Origin: Acidobacteriota bacterium
GTDB lineage: Bacteria > Acidobacteriota > UBA6911 > RPQK01
Direction: 5' to 3'
DNA: 5,284 bases
Assembly (NCBI GenBank): GCA_003819755.1
Contig: RPQK01000576.1
Span: 1 to 5,284, forward strand
The stretch's first letter is position 1. Each line of letters begins with the position of its first letter. Below the pieces are notes generated by a model. It was not told where the DNA came from. It ran no database searches and worked only from the letters and a program-made list of their open reading frames with translations. Below are positions 1 to 5,265 of the stretch, piece after piece. Position numbers and translations under genes: made by a program.

Positions 1-58
1 AAGAGTCAGGGGGTTGGCGTACGCTGGCATGCCAGCGTACGCCAACCCCCTGACTCTT
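1..58. repeat. Perfect 58-bp palindrome with no spacer
   Basis: Bases 1-29 are the exact reverse complement of bases 30-58, with no unpaired centre (central GCATGC). Each arm also contains the smaller palindrome GCGTACGC (18-25 and 34-41). It starts at the first base of the window, so the left boundary may be truncated. It could be a REP-like palindromic repeat, one end of a mobile element, or a fold-back assembly artefact at a contig end. No gene overlaps it convincingly. Confidence 0.9.
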
Positions 59-107
59 CCCGGCGCCCTCCCCTGACCGTGACGATCCTGCCTAACGGGT
101 CTGCCTG

Positions 108-126
108 TCGGAACATAATCGGAACA
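108..126 (+). repeat. Two phased direct repeats TCGGAACA
   Basis: TCGGAACA occurs at 108-115 and 119-126, a period of 11 bp or about one helical turn. They lie in the gene-free stretch left of the tRNA remnant. Spaced short repeats beside an attachment core are typical of integrase arm-type or accessory-protein sites, but that role is inferred from position only. Confidence 0.5.
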
Positions 127-136
127 CTACTCGGCG

Positions 137-154
137 AAAGAGTCAAAATCCTGG
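137..154 (+). repeat. Near-copy of the tRNA anticodon-arm segment
   Basis: AAAGAGTCAAAATCCTGG here matches AAAGACTCAAAATCTGG at 274-290 with one substitution and one single-base indel. The second copy is the anticodon loop of the tRNA-Leu remnant. The first copy is not followed by a variable arm or T arm, so it is not a second tRNA fragment. It could be a binding site for the same recombinase or a relic of an earlier exchange at this locus. Confidence 0.55.
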
Positions 155-233
155 GAAAATCCACCGAAAATGGGGGGATTTTCTCCCCGCCTGTAAGTCC
201 TTCCGAATGCGTGAGAAATCGGGGGCGTTGCTA

Positions 234-262
234 GATATTGGTGGGATATTGGCAGATATTGG
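234..262 (+). repeat. Three phased direct repeats GATATTGG
   Basis: GATATTGG is present exactly at 234-241, 245-252 and 255-262, with start-to-start steps of 11 and 10 bp, so all copies face the same side of the helix. The last copy ends 11 bp before the tRNA-like block at 274. The arrangement looks like an iteron or arm-type protein-binding array. No protein that would bind it is encoded in the window. Confidence 0.6.
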
Positions 263-273
263 CTTCCGGTTCC

Positions 274-336
274 AAAGACTCAAAATCTGGCGAGGTTAAC
301 CACCTCGTGGGGGTTCGACTCCCCCCTCCGGCACCA
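274..336 (+). other. 3' fragment of tRNA-Leu (CAA); candidate integration (att) site
   Basis: The parts of a class II leucine tRNA can be read in order. The anticodon loop is CTCAAAA at 279-285 with CAA at 281-283. A 6-bp variable arm follows, CGAGGT (291-296) with ACCTCG (302-307). The T arm is GGGGG-TTCGACT-CCCCC at 309-325. The acceptor 3' strand is CTCCGGC at 326-332, then discriminator A and CCA at 334-336. The matching 5' strand (GCCGGAG) and D arm are absent upstream, and only 3 bp of the anticodon stem pair, so this is not a working gene. Tyrosine integrases commonly recombine in a tRNA anticodon loop and leave exactly such a displaced 3' segment. With this polarity the element would lie to the left and the host chromosome to the right. 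No integrase gene is visible in the window. The structure is seen directly; the att role is inferred. Confidence 0.8.
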
Positions 337-611
337 ATCCCGCTGCTCGCCGCACCTCCCTCCTAAGCTTGGGATCGTAAGATGCGGAATGCGCGGCAAG
401 TGGGTAGCCGAGCTCTTCAGAAGCACGCCGGTACGAGTTTGTAGGTGCGGCCGACTGTTTCTAGGATCGGGGGCGAGTTCGGCGAGAAATTTGGGGTTCC
501 GGCCGCTCACCGCTACAGCACGCCTTGGAGCTACAAACTCCTGTTCGATCAGCGGCCCGATGCCGTCGTAATCGAGACTCGGCCTCCGGAACGCCTTTGC
601 TTCCACTACCA
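337..611. other. Intergenic stretch without a supported gene
   Basis: This stretch lies between the tRNA remnant and the receptor stop codon. Short open frames exist on both strands, but none has a recognisable domain and none has a convincing ribosome-binding site. The one content I can point to is the pair of repeat words at 422-444 and 517-540. I see no clear rho-independent terminator (stem plus T-run) for the receptor gene, which ends at 612. Confidence 0.5.
435..540. repeat. Separated 10-bp inverted repeat with repeated flanking word
   Basis: GAGTTTGTAG at 435-444 is the exact reverse complement of CTACAAACTC at 531-540. Each arm is preceded by the same word AGCACGCC (422-429 and 517-524), 5 and 6 bp away. 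The arms are 86 bp apart. This could be a degenerate palindromic intergenic repeat or the edges of a small element. It could also be partly chance, since only about 18 bases are shared. Confidence 0.4.
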
Positions 612-3600
612 TCAAAACGTCAAACGCAATCCGAGCTGCACCTCTCTCATGGGCGCGGCTGTCAGGATCCTGCCAAAGTTTGTCCGATCATTCATGGCCG
701 TCTCCGGATTCTGAAGATTAACCAGGTTGAAAAAGTTGTTGGCCTCGAATCGGACCTGGAGGCGAACCTTTTCGCCTGCCGCGAAGTCCCGGAACAGGGA
801 CAAGTCGACTTTTTTGAAGCCGGGACCGTCGATGATGTTGCGACCCGAATTGCCGTACTCCCCGGTTCCCTGAGACGTGAGAGCAAAGGCATCGGTATCA
901 AACCACTGCCGGACGACCTCACCTCGCGGCCGGTTCGGGTCGAGGCGGGGATTTCCTATGAGATTCGCCCTCTCGATCCAGCCGTCGTAGTTGCGATCTT
1001 CGCCGTTGCTTACCGTAAAACCTCGTCCGCCGCCGGCCTTCGCGATCGCAGACAGTCGCCAGTCCTGAACGAGACTTCGAACCGGGCGAGGCAGTCGCTT
1101 TCCATAATGCAGCAGCCAAACCGCGGCCAGAGAGAACACATGCCGGCGATCCGAGCTGCTGCGCCCCCGGTCGGCTCGGATATGCCACGGATCCTGGACG
1201 GTACTCCTGCCGCCTCCCTGCGAGTCGGCGTCATCGATAGACTTGCTCCACGTGTAGTATCCCTTAAATTGGAAGTCATGAGAGAAGCGTTTTTCGGTGG
1301 TGATTTGGAGGGCGTGATAGTTGGTGTTGAGGACGCTGTTCAGCAGGGTGATGTCTCCGAATACACCGGGAAGAACCGGCCGACGCAGGTCTCGGTTGGA
1401 ACTTGTGGCCGATGGATTCCAGACCGGCCGGTTTAGCTGCTCGTCCAGGTACCAGTGGTGGCCTAATGAACCGACGTAAGCGGCGCTGATCCTGAGATCG
1501 GACATCAGTTGGTGCTCCAATGAGAGATTAAGCTGGTAAACATACGGCACGCGGAAATCGAGGCTGGGGCCGCTCAGGTTTGTCGGGTACAGAAACCGCG
1601 GAGACTTTTTTGAGTAGAAGTACGGAAAAGGTCCCTTACCATCCGGCTGGTTGGCATACGGTTTTGATAGAGAGCCTGGGTTGTTGAACCACTGCCTTGC
1701 TGTAAACGGCTGGTTGTCGGCCGTGATGTTCCACATGGTCGCCGACGTCGTTCCGAAAAAAATCCCCGCGCCGCAACGCGCTACAGTCTTGCCATGGCCG
1801 AGGGGATCCCACGCCAGTCCAAGTCGCGGCATAACGTCGTCCTTGTCCGCCTCGACAATGGCGCGCCCGACGCCCGCATCTCCGGGGAACAACAGACCGG
1901 GCGGAGCGCCAGGGACGATCTCCGAGCGTCGCCCTTCCACGAATGTGACTTTTCGGTCCAGTGGGTCCCGGTAAGGTAACTGCAGGTCGTAGCGAACCCC
2001 GAGGTTCAGTGTAAGTCGCGAGTGGATGCGGATGTCGTCCTGAATGAAGCCGGCAAAAAACCAACTGTTATCGATCTTCGTGACCGGTGAATCCTGCTTG
2101 ACCCGAATCGGCAGGCCCAACAAAAAATCACCCAGCGAGTCGCCGCTCCCCCCGGTACGAGTCCGGTTGAAGTCGAATCGTCCGTAATTGTCCAACGTTG
2201 TATCGTCAATGATCTTCTCCAACTGGGCCTCGCCGCCCGTCTTGATGCTGTGACGGCCTCTTGTCAGACTGAGCAATTCTCGGAGGTGGTAATTGTTTCC
2301 GCCCGCGAAGGGGCCCGCCGTGGCAACCGACATGTCGAAGCGACCATTCACCAGGATCCTCGGCAGCGTTCGCGGCCCTTGGATTTCGACCTCGGACCCC
2401 AGATCCCGGGCAGAGAGCTCAGGGAGATTCACGCGCCTCTGATCGCTTCGGAGGTAACTCGCCCTCAGCACATTAACCGTCGTGTCGTTTAGCGTCCAGG
2501 TATCCCCGATGCTGACATTGAGTTGACCGGAATCCAGCTTTCGAGACACCCAGCCCGGTATGTTCCCGTCAAACGGGTCCAGGTTTGCCAGAGTCGAGTA
2601 CATCAGACTGGCGTCCAATTGGTGATTAAGTCGTGGAGCGTAGGTGATCTTGCCCTGGAACGTGTCAGTGTCGGTGGGCTTGGGCGCCTGGCCCTCCAAT
2701 CGGCCGTTGGGCAGATTGGGCAGGGGCAGGTAAGTCTCGAGGATCTTTCGGGCCACCGAGTCGAATCGCACGGCCGGTATACGCGCGTCCGGGAAGGGTG
2801 CGCCGGTCAATGGATCCAGGGGCTTTCTGGGTGACGCAGAGAAGTCGCCCATCCTCTCCAACGCAGTGGGCGGAGTGGCTGAGCGCACATACTCCACTCC
2901 CCTTTCCCGCAATCCGTCAAAGCTGAAGAAGAAAAAAGCCTTGCTTCTGACAATCGGTCCTCCAAAGGTCCCGCCGAAAACGTTCCGCCGCAACGGTTCC
3001 TTGAAGGCCGTCTCACCAGGTGTCCAGCGATTGGCGTTTAGCTTGTCATTGCGCACGAATTCGTAGAGAGAGCCGTGGAAGTCGTTGGTTCCGGACTTCG
3101 TTACAACGCTTATGACACCCCCCGCGAAACGTCCGTATTCCGCCGAGAGGCCGTTCGTCGACACCTGGAATTCCTGAATGGCATCGGGGCTCGGTGTCTG
3201 CCCGCCCTGGTTTCGCAGGCCTATGACGTTGCTGCCTCCGTCAAGAAGGTAGTTGACAGTGCCACCGCCGGCATTGGCGGACCCGCTGACCGCCGTGTCC
3301 TTTTGAGTCGCGGAGGAGCTGTTGCTCGACTGACTGTCTACGCCAGGAGTGAGCTCCAGGAGGCGGTACACATCTCGGTTGACGAGCGGGAGGTTGTCTA
3401 TGTCGACACTGTTGATCGTCTGGCCCGTGGCGCCCCCGCTCGTCGTCTGAACCAAGGGCGCTTCTCCGATGACGTGAATGGACTCGCCCACATCCCCTGG
3501 CTCAAGGATGGGGTCGAGCCGATTGCTTCGATTAACCTCAACCACGACTCCTTCACGAACGAAGTGTTTGAACCCTGCGAAAGCGACCTCGAGACGATAC

Positions 3601-3839
3601 TGGCCGGCTGGCAGGAACTCGATGAGGTAGCTACCTGAATCATCGGTCAGGCGCGAGCGCGACAAACCCGTCTCCGGATTGGTAACGACAACCTGCGCGC
3701 CGGGCACAGGCGCGCCGCCGGCAAGACTGACGAGGCCGGCAACCGCGCCCGTTGTCCCTTGCGCTCTCAGCAGAGACGGAAATTGAACCGACAGAAGAAC
3801 GGAAAGGGTAATAGCGGCGAAAAGAAGGCGAGAGGGCAT
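612..3839 (-). CDS. Oar-like TonB-dependent outer-membrane receptor with carboxypeptidase-regulatory-like domain
   Basis: This 1075-residue protein is predicted to form an outer-membrane beta-barrel that moves a bulky ligand into the periplasm using TonB energy. Residues 1-26 look like a Sec signal peptide (hydrophobic core after MPSR, likely cleavage after LLRA). Residues about 28-112 form a carboxypeptidase-regulatory-like/CnaB-type beta-sandwich (GAPVPGAQV, SGSYLIEFLPAGQYRLEV). Residues about 120-250 are the plug, with LPLVNRDVYRLLELTPGV, NYLLDGG, AEYGRFAGGVISVVTKSG. The barrel follows, with family-typical FHGSLYEFVRND (254-265), FFFFSFDG, GNSGRNIIDGPGF (996-1008) and EANNFFNLVN. It ends in phenylalanine (LGLRLTF), the usual barrel-assembly signature. 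Length suits the family and no frameshift is seen. The ATG start is supported by AAGGAG five bases upstream. It is divergent from the amidohydrolase. The ligand is unknown: members are annotated for sugars, peptides and other substrates without good rules. I see no clear TonB box. Confidence 0.93.
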   Translation of the reverse strand: MPSRLLFAAITLSVLLSVQFPSLLRAQGTTGAVAGLVSLAGGAPVPGAQVVVTNPETGLSRSRLTDDSGSYLIEFLPAGQYRLEVAFAGFKHFVREGVVVEVNRSNRLDPILEPGDVGESIHVIGEAPLVQTTSGGATGQTINSVDIDNLPLVNRDVYRLLELTPGVDSQSSNSSSATQKDTAVSGSANAGGGTVNYLLDGGSNVIGLRNQGGQTPSPDAIQEFQVSTNGLSAEYGRFAGGVISVVTKSGTNDFHGSLYEFVRNDKLNANRWTPGETAFKEPLRRNVFGGTFGGPIVRSKAFFFFSFDGLRERGVEYVRSATPPTALERMGDFSASPRKPLDPLTGAPFPDARIPAVRFDSVARKILETYLPLPNLPNGRLEGQAPKPTDTDTFQGKITYAPRLNHQLDASLMYSTLANLDPFDGNIPGWVSRKLDSGQLNVSIGDTWTLNDTTVNVLRASYLRSDQRRVNLPELSARDLGSEVEIQGPRTLPRILVNGRFDMSVATAGPFAGGNNYHLRELLSLTRGRHSIKTGGEAQLEKIIDDTTLDNYGRFDFNRTRTGGSGDSLGDFLLGLPIRVKQDSPVTKIDNSWFFAGFIQDDIRIHSRLTLNLGVRYDLQLPYRDPLDRKVTFVEGRRSEIVPGAPPGLLFPGDAGVGRAIVEADKDDVMPRLGLAWDPLGHGKTVARCGAGIFFGTTSATMWNITADNQPFTARQWFNNPGSLSKPYANQPDGKGPFPYFYSKKSPRFLYPTNLSGPSLDFRVPYVYQLNLSLEHQLMSDLRISAAYVGSLGHHWYLDEQLNRPVWNPSATSSNRDLRRPVLPGVFGDITLLNSVLNTNYHALQITTEKRFSHDFQFKGYYTWSKSIDDADSQGGGRSTVQDPWHIRADRGRSSSDRRHVFSLAAVWLLHYGKRLPRPVRSLVQDWRLSAIAKAGGGRGFTVSNGEDRNYDGWIERANLIGNPRLDPNRPRGEVVRQWFDTDAFALTSQGTGEYGNSGRNIIDGPGFKKVDLSLFRDFAAGEKVRLQVRFEANNFFNLVNLQNPETAMNDRTNFGRILTAAPMREVQLGLRLTF

Positions 3840-3844
3840 AGTAG

Positions 3845-3850
3845 CTCCTT
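3845..3850 (-). promoter_or_regulatory. Ribosome-binding site of the TonB-dependent receptor
   Basis: On the minus strand the sequence reads AAGGAG-CTACT-ATG, a strong Shine-Dalgarno match with a 5-nt spacer. It fixes the ATG at 3839-3837 as the start, which also gives an intact signal peptide. Confidence 0.8.
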
Positions 3851-3851
3851 G

Positions 3852-3868
3852 GTTCTAATCAGCAGAAC
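3852..3868. promoter_or_regulatory. Operator-like dyad, copy 1 (receptor side)
   Basis: GTTCT-AATCAGC-AGAAC is a perfect 5-bp dyad around a 7-bp spacer. It lies between the predicted -10 box and the ribosome-binding site of the receptor gene, so a bound protein would block transcription leaving that promoter. A nearly identical site is at 4033-4049; over 18 bases (3852-3869 and 4033-4050) only 2 differ, and the spacer is conserved as well. The regulator is not encoded in this window and I cannot assign its family. Confidence 0.6.
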
Positions 3869-3882
3869 ACGTTGCGCACACC

Positions 3883-3912
3883 AGAATAGAATGCGCGAAG
3901 CGCTCCTGTCAA
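3883..3912 (-). promoter_or_regulatory. Predicted sigma-70 promoter of the receptor gene
   Basis: On the minus strand the -35 box is TTGACA (3912-3907), a consensus match. After an 18-bp spacer comes TATTCT (3888-3883), a 4 of 6 match to the -10 box. A start site near 3876 would give a leader of roughly 35 nt that contains the operator-like dyad and the ribosome-binding site. This is predicted from sequence only. Confidence 0.5.
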
Positions 3913-3986
3913 TCGGTCTTTTTTCATCCCCTCCGCTGGTGGGATCGCGCCGCGGCCGGGAGGTCGCTTCTGCCCGCAAAAGTCGT

Positions 3987-4015
3987 TTGACATGCGCCCC
4001 TCCTTGCATCAGAAT
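3987..4015 (+). promoter_or_regulatory. Predicted sigma-70 promoter of the amidohydrolase gene
   Basis: TTGACA at 3987-3992 is a consensus -35 box. After 17 bp comes CAGAAT (4010-4015), a 4 of 6 match to the -10 box. A start near 4022 would give a leader of about 55 nt with the second dyad in its first part. The -35 boxes of the two divergent promoters are 74 bp apart. Confidence 0.5.
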
Positions 4016-4020
4016 TCTGA
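4009..4020. promoter_or_regulatory. 12-bp perfect palindrome over the -10 box
   Basis: TCAGAATTCTGA is self-complementary and covers the predicted -10 hexamer of the amidohydrolase promoter. It shares the AGAA/TTCT words of the two longer dyads, so it may be a further, differently spaced binding site. A 12-bp palindrome alone is weak evidence. Confidence 0.3.
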
Positions 4021-4032
4021 AGAAAAGAATGA

Positions 4033-4049
4033 GTTCTAATAAGCAGAAT
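4033..4049. promoter_or_regulatory. Operator-like dyad, copy 2 (amidohydrolase side)
   Basis: GTTCT-AATAAGC-AGAAT keeps four of the five dyad pairs and nearly the whole spacer of the copy at 3852-3868. It sits 17 bp past the predicted -10 box of the plus-strand promoter; the other copy sits 14 bp past the -10 box of the minus-strand promoter. The equivalent placement supports shared control of both genes. Confidence 0.6.
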
Positions 4050-4063
4050 AGTACCAACGAACC

Positions 4064-4069
4064 GGGAGG
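4064..4069 (+). promoter_or_regulatory. Ribosome-binding site of the amidohydrolase
   Basis: GGGAGG lies 8 nt before the ATG at 4078. It supports this start, which also keeps the complete twin-arginine signal in the product. Confidence 0.7.
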
Positions 4070-4077
4070 CAGCAATC

Positions 4078-5064
4078 ATGGAACAAACTGGACGAGACTT
4101 AGGACGGAGGGGCTTTTTTAGCCGGGCCGGACAACTGCTCTTCGGGGCGGCGGCAGTGGGGACAACACACGTCGGCCAGGTCGCGAGCGCTCCCTTGGCG
4201 GACGCCACTTCAACTTCTCCCCAGCTCGTTATTGACTCCCACACGCATTGCGGAGAGAACGAGAAGTGGGTGAGCGACATGGTCCGGGTCTACCAGCCCC
4301 GAAAAGTGATGGCTTGCGTGCTGACACGGATGGCGCAGATGGAACTGATGCGGAAGGCGATAGCCGATCACCCGGACGTTTTCGTCGGATACGGCTACGT
4401 CGATCTCGACGACCGTAATGCGGTCCGGGAAATTGAGACTTTTCACAAGAACGGGTTTATCGGCATGAAGTTCCACAGCCCCCAGAAGGATTATGACGAT
4501 CCTGGCTATTTCGAGGTGTACCGTTTGTGCGAGCACTTCCGGATGCATATGTTGTTCCATACCGGCATCTGCAGCCGCAAGATCTCCGATACGCCTCGGC
4601 TGCAATCCCCGGGCCGGATGAGACCGATGACCCTCGATACTGTCTGCCGCATGTTCCCGCGTGCAACCGTGCAAGGAGCTCATCTCGGCAATCCCTGGTA
4701 CGACGAAGCGGCGGAAGCCGCCCGATGGAGTCCCAACCTGTTCTTTGACGTTACCGGCTCAACCCTGCTCAAATTCATCAAGCTTGGCCGCCTCGAGAGG
4801 ATGAGTGAAATTCTGTGGTGGGCAAGCGACGAGGCGGTTGACAATCCTCACACACTGAAAGGCGGCCCTGGCGCCTGGGAGCACATCGTTTTCGGGACCG
4901 ACGAACCGCCGGCGGGGCTCGAGTCGAACATCGACCGATTTCAAAAGATGATGGATGCCAACCACGTCCCACAAGCCGACCGCGAGAAGATGTGGGGCCT
5001 GACCATCGCCAAGGTGCTGGGAATTGACCCCAAAAGCCGGCGGCTGATGCCCAGGGAGGGCTAG
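4078..5064 (+). CDS. Tat-exported amidohydrolase-2 (ACMSD-like) metal-dependent hydrolase or decarboxylase
   Basis: This 328-residue protein belongs to the amidohydrolase superfamily, Amidohydro_2/ACMSD-like group, whose members hydrolyse or decarboxylate small carboxylated or cyclic compounds on a TIM barrel with a divalent metal. The usual ligand set is visible: HxH at 55-57 (DSHTHC), histidine 161 (LFHTG), histidine 202 (GAHLGNPW) and aspartate 275 (FGTDEPP), plus lysine 131 in GMKFH. The N terminus is a twin-arginine signal: GRRGFF with R10 and R11, a hydrophobic stretch at about 20-30, and an AxA site. Cleavage after ASA (36-38) would put proline at +1, which is disfavoured; ADA (41-43) fits better. 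The mature enzyme is therefore predicted to act in the periplasm, where the divergent receptor would deliver its ligand. Most characterised relatives are cytoplasmic. The exact reaction and substrate cannot be told from the sequence. Confidence 0.9.
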   Translation: MEQTGRDLGRRGFFSRAGQLLFGAAAVGTTHVGQVASAPLADATSTSPQLVIDSHTHCGENEKWVSDMVRVYQPRKVMACVLTRMAQMELMRKAIADHPDVFVGYGYVDLDDRNAVREIETFHKNGFIGMKFHSPQKDYDDPGYFEVYRLCEHFRMHMLFHTGICSRKISDTPRLQSPGRMRPMTLDTVCRMFPRATVQGAHLGNPWYDEAAEAARWSPNLFFDVTGSTLLKFIKLGRLERMSEILWWASDEAVDNPHTLKGGPGAWEHIVFGTDEPPAGLESNIDRFQKMMDANHVPQADREKMWGLTIAKVLGIDPKSRRLMPREG

Positions 5065-5083
5065 GCGGCGTTGTTGCCGAAAT

Positions 5084-5265
5084 ACGTTCTTAGGTCCGTA
5101 GGACTGCCACGTTTATAGAAACCGGTCATCAGAGGCGACAGCAGGTCCGTCGGACTGACACGTGTCTTGCGGGGCTCGATTGAACACGTGTCAGTCTTAC
5201 GGACCTGCTGTCGCCTCTGATGACCGGTTTCTATAAACGTGGCAGTCCTACGGACCTAAGAACGT
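5084..5265. repeat. Long inverted repeat: 82-bp arms, 18-bp loop, nested 21-nt units
   Basis: The left arm (5084-5165) and right arm (5184-5265) are reverse complements at 80 of 82 positions, around an 18-nt centre. The two differences pair 5151 with 5198 and 5152 with 5197; in plus-strand RNA one of them is a G-U wobble, so 81 of 82 positions could pair. Each arm holds two direct copies of a 21-nt unit beginning AGGTCCGT (5092-5112 and 5143-5163; mirror copies 5186-5206 and 5237-5257). The two copies within the left arm agree at 19 of 21 positions. The outer unit contains its own small dyad GTCC-GTA-GGAC. It begins 19 bp after the amidohydrolase stop and could end or stabilise that transcript, but has no T-run. 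It encodes no protein. No target-site duplication is evident. Confidence 0.92.

Noticed and set aside
166..183. Small hairpin GAAAAT-GGGGGG-ATTTTC
   Set aside because: The 6-bp AT-rich stem with a G6 loop is weak. It has no T-run and no gene upstream to terminate, so it was not called a terminator.
1..234. Frame 1 on the plus strand is open without a stop from base 1 to the TAG at 232-234
   Set aside because: It reads through the palindrome, has no start codon in the window and no integrase-like motifs (no R...HxxR...Y pattern). It is probably chance openness of GC-rich DNA.
280..615. Minus-strand open frame of about 110 codons whose ATG overlaps the receptor stop as TGATG
   Set aside because: The overlap looks like translational coupling, but the last 20 or so residues (CRRGESNPHEV) are the familiar antisense reading of a tRNA 3' end, which produces false proteins in many genomes. 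No domain is recognisable in the rest. A short coupled gene is not excluded but is not supported.
445..714. Plus-strand frame containing HRYSTPWSYKLL, loosely like a piece of an IS21-type transposase (YSVPYRL)
   Set aside because: The likeness covers only a few residues, no DDE motif or IstB-like partner is present, and the frame runs into the antisense of the receptor. Too weak to call an IS remnant.
525..1436. Plus-strand open frame of about 300 codons opposite the receptor
   Set aside because: It lies almost wholly antisense to the C-terminal barrel of a well-recognised protein and has no family features, as expected for a GC-rich shadow frame.
3075..3638. Plus-strand open frame of 187 codons opposite the receptor N-terminal region
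   Set aside because: It is antisense to the signal, regulatory-like and plug region, whose motifs are clear on the other strand. No independent ribosome site or domain is seen.
5084..5265. The long hairpin as a CRISPR array or rho-independent terminator
   Set aside because: The units are arranged as two inverted pairs rather than regular tandem repeats with unique spacers, and there is no T-run after the stem.
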